Shown one piece after another: positions 1 through 7,967 of a DNA stretch of 64,000 bases (the stretch's first letter is position 1; each line of letters opens with the position of its first letter). A model generated the notes under the pieces. That model saw only the letters and a program-made list of their open reading frames with translations. It did not search any database and had not been told where the DNA came from. Position numbers and translations under genes: made by a program. The DNA comes from Vicinamibacteria bacterium (lineage in GTDB: Bacteria > Acidobacteriota > Vicinamibacteria > Fen-336). The stretch is taken from positions 62,001-126,000 of the forward strand of contig DATMML010000012.1 in the NCBI GenBank assembly GCA_035570235.1. The letters run 5' to 3'.

Positions 1-176
1 GCGCAGGCGATCTCGACCCCTCGCTCCGGCCGCACCGAGCCCGGGTCAGCGACGACCGCGGTCAAGGCCAAGGCGACGGCGGCGAAGGCCTCCGCCGGCG
101 TCTTCCCGCGACCCCGGACGCCGATGTCGGCGTCATGGGCGAAGTGCTCCCACTCTGCCTCGGGGGTCTGCCCCAC
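1..176 (-). CDS. Archease (RtcB activator), N-terminal part, cut by the window edge
   Basis: The minus strand reads from a GTG at 176 to the left edge without a stop, giving about 58 residues of an archease-family protein. The motif HFAHDADIGVRG near residues 11-22 is the family's metal-binding signature, followed by the usual EAF...ALALTAVV helix and a DPGSVRP turn. Archease helps the RNA ligase RtcB become guanylylated and turn over during tRNA splicing or RNA repair. A purine-rich ribosome site (AGGAAGGACAGGG) just before the GTG supports this start. The gene lies 81 bases after the aminotransferase on the same strand. The C-terminal two thirds are outside the window, where an rtcB gene would be a natural neighbour (inference). 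Confidence 0.82.
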   Translation of the reverse strand, partial: MGQTPEAEWEHFAHDADIGVRGRGKTPAEAFAAVALALTAVVADPGSVRPERGVEIAC

Positions 177-257
177 CCGCCCTGTCCTTCCTCGCCCGAC
201 GCCCGCCTCCGGCCGGGGAGACGACGGCGAATGGCTCCGGCCGCTCCCCCCCAAACG

Positions 258-1463
258 TCAGGAGTGGCCGGCTCGGATCGCGCGCGCCAGGCGGGCCACG
301 CCCTCGCGGATGCGCCCCTCCTCCTCCTTAGCGAAGGTGAGACGCAGGGTGTTGGCCCCGCTGCCGTCCACGAAGAAGGGCGCCCCGGCCACGTAAGCCA
401 CGCCCTCCTCGACCGCGCCGGGCAGGAGCTTCTCCGCGTCCATACCCTCCGGGAGGGTGGCCCACACGAACAACCCCCCCGCGGGGTGCGTCCAGGTGAC
501 GCCGGGCAGCCCCTCCTTCTTCAGGGCCTCCAGCATGGCGTCACGCTTGGCGCGGTAGTAGGGCCGGATCCGCACCTTCTGCTCCTCGATGAGCCCGCGG
601 CGCAGGCAGCTCAGCACGATCCGCTGGTCAAGGCTGCTCCCGCAAAGGTTGGCGGACTGCTTGGCGATCTCCACTTTGGCCAGGATCTCCTCCGGCCCCA
701 ACAGGAACGCGGTCCGCAGCCCGGGGGCGAGGATCTTGGAGAAGGAAGCGAGGTAGAGCACGCGGCCCTCCTCGTCCATGGACTTGAGGGTGGGGCGGGG
801 CTCGGCCTCGAAATAGAGGTCCCCGTAAGGATCGTCCTCCACGATCAACAGGTCCAGTTCCCGGGCCGTCCTCATGAGCTCCCGCCGGTTGGCCACGGGA
901 TGGCTGATCCCGGAAGGGTTCTGGAAGTTCGGGACCACGTAGAGGAGCTTCACCCTCCGGCCCGCGGCTCGCTCCTCCGCATGGCGCCGGCGAAGGTCCT
1001 CGAGGTCCAGGCCCTGCTCGTCCAGCTTTACCCCCACCATCCGGGCCTGGGCGGCTCGGAAGGCGGAAGTGGCCCCGATGTACGAGGGCAGCTCCACCAG
1101 GGCGACGTCTCCGGGGTCGAGGAGGGTCCGGCTGACGAGGTCCAGGCCCTGTTGGCTGCCGTCCGTGATCAGGGTTTGGTCGACCGTGGCCGCCATCCCT
1201 TTGGCCCGGGCGTACTCCGTCACGGCCTGGATGAGGGCGCCCACGCCGCGGGTGAGCACGTATTGGAAGGCCTGTGCGCTCTCCCGTTCCAGGATTTCGT
1301 TCACGATCTCGCGGAACTGGGTGACCGGGAAGGTCTCCGGGCTCGGCTGGCCGGGAGCGAAGGAAATGATTCCCGGCCGCTCGATGAGGGCGCTCATGCG
1401 GCGGATGGCGGAGAAGCGCATACCCCGAGCGGCGGCCGAGAAGAGGGCCTCGTGGGTGGACAT
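258..1463 (-). CDS. PLP-dependent class I/II aminotransferase (LysN / MocR-catalytic type)
   Basis: A 401-residue fold-type I aminotransferase. Recognisable features are the ISFAPGQPSPETFP entry segment (about 33-46), ITDGSQQGLDL (99-109), NFQNPSG (179-185), EDDPYGDLYF (209-218) and the Schiff-base lysine K243 in SFSKILAPGLR. This is the pattern of 2-aminoadipate/aromatic aminotransferases that resemble the catalytic half of MocR regulators; the DNA-binding half is absent. The exact amino donor cannot be read from sequence. The ATG at 1463 has no clear Shine-Dalgarno but lies 10 bases after a TATACT box. M15 (1421) is an alternative start that better matches the usual family N-terminus. The gene follows the HTH-TOBE gene by 69 bases. 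Confidence 0.88.
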   Translation of the reverse strand: MSTHEALFSAAARGMRFSAIRRMSALIERPGIISFAPGQPSPETFPVTQFREIVNEILERESAQAFQYVLTRGVGALIQAVTEYARAKGMAATVDQTLITDGSQQGLDLVSRTLLDPGDVALVELPSYIGATSAFRAAQARMVGVKLDEQGLDLEDLRRRHAEERAAGRRVKLLYVVPNFQNPSGISHPVANRRELMRTARELDLLIVEDDPYGDLYFEAEPRPTLKSMDEEGRVLYLASFSKILAPGLRTAFLLGPEEILAKVEIAKQSANLCGSSLDQRIVLSCLRRGLIEEQKVRIRPYYRAKRDAMLEALKKEGLPGVTWTHPAGGLFVWATLPEGMDAEKLLPGAVEEGVAYVAGAPFFVDGSGANTLRLTFAKEEEGRIREGVARLARAIRAGHS

Positions 1464-1473
1464 TGGGGCGTGC

Positions 1474-1502
1474 AGTATACCCTCGCTCGGAGGGCCTCTG
1501 CA
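1474..1502 (-). promoter_or_regulatory. Candidate promoter of the aminotransferase gene
   Basis: On the minus strand TGCAGA (1502-1497) and TATACT (1479-1474) are separated by 17 bases. The -10 box is close to consensus and the -35 box is weak. Only 10 bases separate TATACT from the ATG at 1463, so a transcript from here would have almost no leader. Confidence 0.42.
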
Positions 1503-1532
1503 TCAGGTGGCGCCCCGCGCCTGGGGAGGTTG

Positions 1533-1964
1533 CTAGTCCGGTCTGATGATCATGACCTCCGTGGACTTGATGAGTGCGGCCACGATTTGGCCCCGCTGGA
1601 GCCTCATTTCCCGGGCGGCGTCCGACGTGATGATGGAGTTGATGCGCTGGCCGGCAATCGAGATCGTCACTTGCGCCAGCAGCCCGTCGATTCGGATGTC
1701 CGTAATGCGTCCCAGGAGCTGATTGCGACCGCTAATCCTTCGGAAGTACTTGCGTCGTGTCTCGACACTGCCCTTTTCGGCCTTCCGGGGCAGAAGCCGA
1801 TCGATCTCCGACTCGGGGATGCGGTGGTGTCCCCCCGGCGTTTTCACGGTTCGGAGCTTCTTGGCGTAAATCCATTGCTTGAGGGTGGTGTAGCCCACCC
1901 GCAGAACCTCGGAAGCCTCTCGAGGCGTTAGGAGCTTGGGGGGCCGGACTCGCCTGTCTGCCAT
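1533..1964 (-). CDS. HTH (excisionase/MerR-like) - TOBE (molybdate-binding) regulator
   Basis: A protein of about 143 residues with two parts. Residues 9-55 form a helix-turn-helix of the excisionase/MerR-like type (LTPREASEVLRVGYTTLKQW followed by GGHHRIPESEI). Residues 80-140 look like a TOBE/Mop domain (GRNQLLGRITDIRIDGLLAQV, then SIITSDAAREMRLQRGQIV), the fold that binds molybdate or similar oxyanions in ModE and Mop proteins. The likely role is an oxyanion-responsive DNA-binding protein, but the ligand is inferred. I chose the ATG at 1964 because the domain starts just after it; an upstream ATG at 2006 would add a low-complexity leader. The gene lies between the receptor and the aminotransferase on the same strand. 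Confidence 0.78.
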   Translation of the reverse strand: MADRRVRPPKLLTPREASEVLRVGYTTLKQWIYAKKLRTVKTPGGHHRIPESEIDRLLPRKAEKGSVETRRKYFRRISGRNQLLGRITDIRIDGLLAQVTISIAGQRINSIITSDAAREMRLQRGQIVAALIKSTEVMIIRPD

Positions 1965-2103
1965 TATCCAACCGGCCGCTCGGCCGCGGTTCGGGAAGGG
2001 TAGCATCCCTCTGGGGCCTCACGGAAAGGAGCCAGAATCAGAACGGCAGGCATGCCAACACGATCCAGTTGCGGCTCCTACCGAGGCTAGCGGTTGCAGC
2101 TCG

Positions 2104-5100
2104 TTACCAGAGCAGCTTTAGCGCTAGCTGAATTTGCCTTGATGTCGTTGAGGTGCTTGTAACCTGTCCCGCCGTGGGTGATTGCACGGGGAAGGTCGCG
2201 TTCGGCGGGGCCTGCAACACATGGGTGATGAGGTTCGGGGTGTTGAAATTGGCCTGGTTCAAGAGATTGAAGACCTCCAGCCGGAACTGAAGGTTCACGT
2301 TCTCGCTTACGTGAGTATCCTTGAAAGCGGAAAAATCCCACGTCGCCAGCCCCGGACCCGTATAGGCATTCCTTCCCACATTGCCGTAGAAACCGCTGTT
2401 GCTCGGCGGCGCGATGAAAGCGTTGGGATTGAACCACTGATTCGGATTCCCCGTAACCACTGATCCCTTAAATGCGGGGTTCAAGAAGGGCCGGACCGGA
2501 TTGCGCGAATCGCCGTTGTTCGCGGGGTTGTAGGCGAGTTGTGGCGTAAGCGGGAATCCCGACTGCACGCTCACGACGGAGTTCAGCGTCCATCCGCTGA
2601 CGATGCCGTCGGCAATGCCGTGGAGGCCGCCCAGAAAGCGCCGTCCGTGGCCGAACGGCAGGGCATAAATGACGTTCACCGCGGCGGCGTGCCGGACGTC
2701 GTACGTCGCCGGCCCCCAGTCTGCGCTTTTGTTGTAGGGGTTCGAGAGTAGCGCTACCGCATTGCTCGCCGCAGTGGCATTGAGCGAATCCCCATCATCC
2801 AGCGCCTTGGACCAGGTATACACGGCGCGAAGCGAGAGCCCTCCACTGAAACGACGGTTCAGATCCACTTGCAGCGCATTGTACGAACTGTTGCCTTGGG
2901 AGACCCAGGTCCACGTATTCGCGAGCGCGGTGTTTGGCTTGACGTTAGTGGGATTGAAATACGTCCCCTTCGGCACGGGTTGCCCGGCTAACGCGCCAAA
3001 CACCGGCAGGCCGGTCACTGGGTCGAGCGTCGTGGGGAACGTAGCCGGGCAGGGCGACGCTGGACAGACAACAGGAGCGGGCGCATTGGCGTCGACCCCG
3101 ATGATCTCGTGATAGCCATGGCTTCCGACATAGCCCACGGTGAGGGACGTGCGGGGGAGGATTTCCCGCTCGATCCTGAACGAGTAGGAGATTAGGGTGG
3201 GCGTGTACATGTCGGGTTGAACTCCACCCGGCACCAAGAGAGCAAGTGGAGTTGTCGGCGGTGGTGCGCTGCGCTGGATGGGATTGCCTGCAGCGCCAAA
3301 AATATTCGTGAGGCTGGTGGCGCCGATCGTGTAGACCGGGTTCGAGGGCGCGTTCTGGTCCGCTCGATAGCCCAGCGCATCCTGGAGGTCGTTGTACACG
3401 CCGAAGCCCGCATGGATGACGGTCTCCTTGTCAAACGGACGCCACGCGATACTGATTCGCGGCTGCGGCAAGAATGTCGCGCGGTTGATCGTGAACAAAG
3501 AGTCCCCCACTCGCGGCAAACAAACGTTCTTGGCTGGTTGAGATGCGCACGCGATGGCCGAGCTGCCGAAGGTGTAGTTCGCAGCTCGCCCATGCGCCTC
3601 ATTCCAGCCGGTGCTGAACTCGTCGCGAAAGCCCAGGGACAGAGTCAGGTCCGAGCGTACGCGAACCTCATCTTGGGCGTACCAGGCGCCGAAAAGCGAC
3701 CGCCAGTTCATCTCCGTTGGCGCCGGGTCGTATAAAAAGCTCGCCGTGCCGGCCAAAAAGCTGGGGAGTCCAGTAAAGGTCACCTGTCCATACTGACTGA
3801 GCGCGATCACCTCGTTGGATTGGAACGGTTGCAACCACAAGCCGACCCGAAGCTGATGTCGTCCTTTGGTGAACGCCAGATCGTCTGCGACGGTGTACAA
3901 GTTGCGCGCGATGTGCAGATTGCTTCCGTTATTGCTCCCCGCCAAGCCCAACTGCGCCTGCGGATTGGAAGCCTGGCTGCCGCCAACCACCACCGCGCCG
4001 ACGGGAAGCCCGGCCAGGAAGCCCGGTACGCTCGCCGCCGGAGTGCCCGGCGTGGGCTCGCCGGTGAAGAAATATCGGGCACGGGAGAAGCCGATGCGGG
4101 CCGTATTGAGCAGCGTCGGCGAGAAGACATGCGTCTCCTGCACGCTCAGCACTTGCTCCTGCAGGCTCAGCAAATCGGTGCTGTAAGGATCGAACGGCGT
4201 TGCCGTGACGGAGCTGCTGTCGTCGAGGGTGTAGACCAAGCTCGCAGAATCTCTAGTCGAAAACACGTGATCCACTCGCACCGTGCCGAAATCCTCGCGG
4301 ATGGTCCGCAGAGGACTGCTGAGTACCTGGGCGACTCCGTCACCTTTGGCGTTGACCTTGAAATCGGGGGCGCCCGCCGGAGCTACCGGCCACAGGTTCA
4401 GGAGACCGAGGTTTTTGACGACGGGAGCGGCATCCAGCCGGGCCTGCGCGTCGGGAACGTAGGCCACGGAAGTTTGGTGCAGATTCTCGCGGAATCCCTC
4501 GTAGTTGACGAACAAGAAGGTCTTGTCCTTCTGGATGGGGCCTCCCGCCGAAGCGCCAAACTGATTCCTCTGAAATGGCGGAGCGGAAGGACCGGCATCG
4601 AAAAAGTTGCGGGCGTCTAGGGCGTTGTTACGCAGGAACTCAAAGATCGACCCGTGCCACTGATTCGTCCCGGATTGCGTCACGATGCTGACTTGGCCCC
4701 CCGGCTTCTTGCCGTACTCGGCGCCGTAGCTGTCCCGCAGAATGTTGAATTCCCTCACCGCGTCGATGCCCAGCAATTGCCCGCTGGCACCTCCGGGGGT
4801 CATGTTGTTTTCGGCCGCACCCGTGAACTCCACGCCATTCAGCAAAAAAAGGTTCTGTTGGGGCCGGTTTCCGGAAACAGAGAACATATTGGCGGTCGTT
4901 GAATTGGAGATTCCGATCCCTCCCGTCTTTTCCCAGGTGAAGTTCACGACGCCCGGATTAAGGAGAGTGAGCAAGTCGTAGCTCCGGCCGTTCAAAGGAA
5001 GGTTCTTGATCTGCTGCTCTCCCACCAAGCCGGAGATGTCCGCGGTCGTTGCGTTCACGGGTGAGATTTCCGCTATCACGGTGACCTGCTCCGTGACCGC

Positions 5101-5454
5101 TCCAACCTGCAGGCTGAAGTCAAGGCTCGCTTGCTGTCCCACGACTAGATGGATTCCGCCACGGACCGTCGTCTGAAAGCCATCCTTACCCACCGCCACC
5201 TCGTACGGGCCGACCGCGAGCGCAAGCAACCGATAGCGCCCGGCCGCATCGGTTGTGGTATTGCGAACGGTACTCGTTTCAAGACTCTTGGCGGCGACGG
5301 TGGCGGCGGATATCGTCGAGCCGGAGGAGTCGGTGACGACGCCGGAAATTGCCGCTGACACTTGAGCCGCAGCACGCGACGGATTCCCCACGAGCATGAG
5401 GAATGTAGCGCACAAGAGCGACCGCTTTATCAAACGACAACGAGCGACGCGCAT
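2104..5454 (-). CDS. TonB-dependent receptor, Oar-like, with carboxypeptidase-regulatory-like domain
   Basis: A 1116-residue outer-membrane protein. A signal peptide (about 1-30, ending SRAAAQ) is followed by a carboxypeptidase-regulatory-like beta-sandwich (ISGVVTDSSGSTISAATV to SLQVGAVTEQVTV, about 34-125). Next come a plug-like segment (about 140-260, LPLNGRSYDLLTLLNPGV and GAEYGKKPGGQVSIVTQSG) and a long beta-barrel ending QLALKLLW, with a terminal aromatic residue. Oar-type receptors are abundant in Acidobacteriota; the substrate is unknown and no TonB box is obvious. The DNA has visibly more A/T and a looser codon choice than the genes on either side, which may indicate transfer. Confidence 0.87.
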   Translation of the reverse strand: MRVARCRLIKRSLLCATFLMLVGNPSRAAAQVSAAISGVVTDSSGSTISAATVAAKSLETSTVRNTTTDAAGRYRLLALAVGPYEVAVGKDGFQTTVRGGIHLVVGQQASLDFSLQVGAVTEQVTVIAEISPVNATTADISGLVGEQQIKNLPLNGRSYDLLTLLNPGVVNFTWEKTGGIGISNSTTANMFSVSGNRPQQNLFLLNGVEFTGAAENNMTPGGASGQLLGIDAVREFNILRDSYGAEYGKKPGGQVSIVTQSGTNQWHGSIFEFLRNNALDARNFFDAGPSAPPFQRNQFGASAGGPIQKDKTFLFVNYEGFRENLHQTSVAYVPDAQARLDAAPVVKNLGLLNLWPVAPAGAPDFKVNAKGDGVAQVLSSPLRTIREDFGTVRVDHVFSTRDSASLVYTLDDSSSVTATPFDPYSTDLLSLQEQVLSVQETHVFSPTLLNTARIGFSRARYFFTGEPTPGTPAASVPGFLAGLPVGAVVVGGSQASNPQAQLGLAGSNNGSNLHIARNLYTVADDLAFTKGRHQLRVGLWLQPFQSNEVIALSQYGQVTFTGLPSFLAGTASFLYDPAPTEMNWRSLFGAWYAQDEVRVRSDLTLSLGFRDEFSTGWNEAHGRAANYTFGSSAIACASQPAKNVCLPRVGDSLFTINRATFLPQPRISIAWRPFDKETVIHAGFGVYNDLQDALGYRADQNAPSNPVYTIGATSLTNIFGAAGNPIQRSAPPPTTPLALLVPGGVQPDMYTPTLISYSFRIEREILPRTSLTVGYVGSHGYHEIIGVDANAPAPVVCPASPCPATFPTTLDPVTGLPVFGALAGQPVPKGTYFNPTNVKPNTALANTWTWVSQGNSSYNALQVDLNRRFSGGLSLRAVYTWSKALDDGDSLNATAASNAVALLSNPYNKSADWGPATYDVRHAAAVNVIYALPFGHGRRFLGGLHGIADGIVSGWTLNSVVSVQSGFPLTPQLAYNPANNGDSRNPVRPFLNPAFKGSVVTGNPNQWFNPNAFIAPPSNSGFYGNVGRNAYTGPGLATWDFSAFKDTHVSENVNLQFRLEVFNLLNQANFNTPNLITHVLQAPPNATFPVQSPTAGQVTSTSTTSRQIQLALKLLW

Positions 5455-5647
5455 TTGAGTCTCCTGGAAAGATTAGTCTTTTGGCCGCAGGTGCTCCCCA
5501 GCTCTCGCTTCCGGTGCTTCACACTCCGCGTTACGGTGGGGATCAGAGGCGCCTCGGTCGGGGCCACCAACCGGAAGGTCGCGAGCTGCCCGCACACAGT
5601 TCTACACCAAAGACGACCATAGTGACCGATTTCATTCGTTTACGAGT

Positions 5648-5682
5648 GTTATAATTGAGCATATCTGTGCTCTTGGTGTCAA
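5648..5682 (-). promoter_or_regulatory. Promoter-like elements and operator-like inverted repeat for the receptor gene
   Basis: On the minus strand TTGACA (5682-5677) is a perfect -35 hexamer and TATAAC (5653-5648) a good -10 hexamer, but the spacer is 23 bases instead of about 17. The spacer holds an inverted repeat, GAGCA-N6-TGCTC (5657-5672). Long spacers with a palindrome inside are typical of promoters that need an activator such as a MerR-type protein. The distance to the start codon at 5454 is about 190 bases. Function is inferred. Confidence 0.4.
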
Positions 5683-5787
5683 CTGCGGTCGTGGGCGGTG
5701 GGCGCGGTTGTGAGCCCCGTGGTCGGATCGGCCTCAGCCTCAGCGGGCTGGCAAGTCGTTCGCGTTGCGACCTGTCACCCGGCTCGA

Positions 5788-5803
5788 TCACCGGCGCCGG
5801 TGA
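5788..5803. repeat. Perfect 16-base palindrome TCACCGGC/GCCGGTGA
   Basis: The sequence equals its own reverse complement over 16 bases and lies about 70 bases upstream of the gene starting at 5875. It could be a dimeric regulator site. A GC-rich palindrome of this kind could also be neutral. Confidence 0.45.
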
Positions 5804-5874
5804 CCCGAGGGTCGTCCAACTCCGGATGAAGCTGATAGTCTGACCGCGCCGCGGATTTTTCAGGAGGTGGGACG

Positions 5875-6414
5875 ATGACCAGGGAGCAGGGTACAAGTCT
5901 GCGCGCCGCTACGTTGCTCTGGGTGCTGTGCTCCCTTGCCTCCCCTGGCCATAACTGGGCGCAGGAGCCGGTCGTTTCGCCCAGCACCGGCATCGTGCTG
6001 AGAATAGAGGGGCTGGTCGACAAGCCCCTGGGCCTGTCGGCCGCGGATCTGGCACGGATGCCGCGCCAGACCCTGGAGGCCAGAGACCGTGACGGGAAGC
6101 TCGTGCGCTTCGCGGGCGTCACGCTCACCGAGGTCCTTAGGGCGGCGGGAGGCCCGTTGGGCGAGAAGCTGCGCGGCACGCAGCTTTCTAAGTTCCTCCT
6201 GGTCGAAGCAGCAGATGGCTACCGGGTGGTGTTCGCGCTTCCGGAGTTGGACCCCGCATTTACGGATGAGAGCATCCTGATCGCCGATCGTCGGGACGGG
6301 CAGCCCCTCTCGGCTGCCGAGGGTCCGCTACGTCTAGTGGTGCTGCACGAGAAGCGACAGGCACGTTGGGTGCGACAAGTGACCACTCTGAGGGTGTTGC
6401 TGGCAAACCCCTGA
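5875..6414 (+). CDS. Secreted molybdopterin-oxidoreductase-domain protein lacking the Moco cysteine
   Basis: A 179-residue protein with a signal peptide (about 1-30, ending NWAQ). The rest matches the oxidoreductase molybdopterin-binding fold of the sulfite oxidase/YedY family, as seen in small one-domain members: VLRIEGLVDKPLGLSAADLARMP, VRFAGVTLTEVLRAAG, GYRVVFALPELDP and GPLRLVVLHEKRQARWVRQV. Full-size enzymes bind molybdenum through a conserved cysteine. Here the only cysteine is in the signal peptide, so a catalytic molybdenum centre is unlikely; a binding or accessory role is possible. A strong ribosome site (AGGAGG) sits 7 bases before the ATG. It converges on the porin gene. Confidence 0.78.
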   Translation: MTREQGTSLRAATLLWVLCSLASPGHNWAQEPVVSPSTGIVLRIEGLVDKPLGLSAADLARMPRQTLEARDRDGKLVRFAGVTLTEVLRAAGGPLGEKLRGTQLSKFLLVEAADGYRVVFALPELDPAFTDESILIADRRDGQPLSAAEGPLRLVVLHEKRQARWVRQVTTLRVLLANP

Positions 6415-6426
6415 GGGGCGTTACGA

Positions 6427-6456
6427 CCTTCCGGGGCCTTTGGGGGCCCCGGAAGG
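6427..6456. terminator. Bidirectional terminator hairpin between convergent genes
   Basis: A perfect 12-base-pair stem (CCTTCCGGGGCC and its complement) encloses a 6-base loop. It lies between the stop at 6414 and the porin stop at 6471, so it can serve both genes. There is no clear T tract on either side. Confidence 0.6.
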
Positions 6457-6470
6457 CACGTGTCGGCCTC

Positions 6471-7967
6471 TTAAGGAAGGGTGAAGCGAACGTCGACGTA
6501 CAGCATGTTCGTGCTGGCGCTGGTCGGCGCATTCACGGGAACCGACCAGGGCGTGCGCTTGAGGTAGGAGTACTGCGTGATGAGCCCGAGGGAGGTCTTC
6601 TTGTCCTTGTCCCTCCAGAACGTCGGGTTGACTCCGAAGGTGTACTCCTCGACCCGGTGGTTGGCGCTCGCGGCGCCCGTGGTCCCGAAACCGGCCTTGC
6701 CGTCCGAACTTAGAGTCTGGTCGATCCACAACCCGCTGTAGTACCCGTAGATCCAGACGTTCCCGACGTGCAGTTCGAGGCCATCGACCGTCGATGAGGA
6801 CTTCACCGTCTGGATCGTGCCGTCGGTGTTCACGATCAGGTCGGGAGCAAGGCCGAAGATGTATCTGCCGCCGCCCTTGCCCGTGAAGCCGTTCGCGATC
6901 AGGAAGAAGCCCTTGGCGAGCTCGAAGTTGACGCCCACGCTGCCCGCGGCGCCGGTGGCGGAACTGGACGACCCGCCGTTGGCGGGGTTGAAGGCCTTGA
7001 AGCTACGGACCACACCCGCCACCTCGAAATGGAAATGCTGTTCCTTCCCGCCGTCGAAGGCGAGCTTGGCCGTGAAGTCCGGGGCCTGGTTCGGGGTGCC
7101 GTTACCGGTCGTGTTGTTGTCGAACTGGGCGCCGTAGGTCGAGGCGAGCGCGCTCGGGAGGACGACGGCGGCCCCGATGAACTGCTGGGGGTTTTCCGCC
7201 GCCACCGCCAACGCCGCGTGGTCGTTGAAGTGAAAGCCCACTCGGACCTGGGGCTGCCGCGCCCAGACGAGGCCGGCAAGGTAGTTCGTGTCCATCTCCC
7301 TCCCGTAGAAGATGTCGTCCGTGTAGGGGGAGATGCCGTTCCGGTTGGGTGTCATGAGGCTCCAGGCCTGCCCCGCCACCAACTCCACGGAGTGACTCTG
7401 GATTTGCGCGAAGTAGTTCCGCATCCGGAAGGTGTAGCTGTTGCTCGTAACCTGAGAGTTGACGACCTGGAAGCCCAGGAAGTCACCCTCGAAGTAGCCT
7501 GCGTACTTTGTCTCGTTGATTTTTCCGGTGACCCTCAGTCCAAAGCGCGAGTTCTGGGGACTGAGCTTGACTTCGCTCAGGTTGCCCGCGACGGTGGGCA
7601 CGGAACCCGTGGCCGTGCCGGCGGACGCGAAGGGGATGCCTCCGAAGGAGGTACCAATCCCGCTGCCCACGTTCGTCGAGCGGTAGACTCCGGTGAGGTC
7701 GACGAAGCCGAAGGGGGCGAACTCGGTGCTTCCGATCTTGAAGGACAAGGGCGAGACCTTGTCCTCGTCGGCCGGGGCGGGGGCTTGGGCGGTGGCAGGC
7801 GCAGCGGGCGCAACCTTCACCGGCTCCGTGGCCGCAGACGTTGCAACGGGGTTGGGCTCTACTCGCGCGACCGGGGGATTCGCGTCTTGCTGCTCAACGG
7901 GGTCGGCGACTGCCGAGACACCGGCAATGATGCCGAGACCCAGCAGCCACGCAAAAGCAGACCGCAT
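6471..7967 (-). CDS. Outer-membrane porin (OprP/DcaP-like), candidate phosphate-starvation porin
   Basis: A 498-residue protein with a signal peptide (MRSAFAWLLGLGIIAGVSAVA). A Pro/Ala-rich linker (about 30-75) leads into a beta-barrel-like region with alternating residues: FAPFGFVDLTGVYR, SRFGLRVTGKINETKYAGYFEGDF, RMRNYFAQIQSHSVELVAGQ and closing strands near LYVDVRFTLP. The RMRNYFA and GQAWSLMTPN segments resemble trimeric porins such as DcaP and OprP. The start at 7967 is supported by a strong AAGGAGGAACGA site; an upstream ATG at 8033 would place extra residues before the signal peptide. A Pho box lies about 220 bases upstream, so phosphate or phospho-compound uptake is the likely role (inference). 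Confidence 0.75.
   Translation of the reverse strand: MRSAFAWLLGLGIIAGVSAVADPVEQQDANPPVARVEPNPVATSAATEPVKVAPAAPATAQAPAPADEDKVSPLSFKIGSTEFAPFGFVDLTGVYRSTNVGSGIGTSFGGIPFASAGTATGSVPTVAGNLSEVKLSPQNSRFGLRVTGKINETKYAGYFEGDFLGFQVVNSQVTSNSYTFRMRNYFAQIQSHSVELVAGQAWSLMTPNRNGISPYTDDIFYGREMDTNYLAGLVWARQPQVRVGFHFNDHAALAVAAENPQQFIGAAVVLPSALASTYGAQFDNNTTGNGTPNQAPDFTAKLAFDGGKEQHFHFEVAGVVRSFKAFNPANGGSSSSATGAAGSVGVNFELAKGFFLIANGFTGKGGGRYIFGLAPDLIVNTDGTIQTVKSSSTVDGLELHVGNVWIYGYYSGLWIDQTLSSDGKAGFGTTGAASANHRVEEYTFGVNPTFWRDKDKKTSLGLITQYSYLKRTPWSVPVNAPTSASTNMLYVDVRFTLP

Larger units (their letters stand above)
5455..5874. other. Intergenic region between divergent receptor and molybdopterin-domain genes
   Basis: This 420-base stretch holds no gene I can support. 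Its centre (about 5610-5690) is strikingly A/T-rich for this genome and carries promoter-like and operator-like sequences facing the receptor. Nearer the plus-strand gene there is a perfect 16-base palindrome at 5788-5803 and a GACCC-GA-GGGTC inverted repeat at 5802-5813. Confidence 0.6.

Noticed and set aside
135-1931. A 598-codon plus-strand frame across the aminotransferase and HTH-TOBE genes
   Set aside because: It runs antisense over two genes and the archease start and has no protein-like character.
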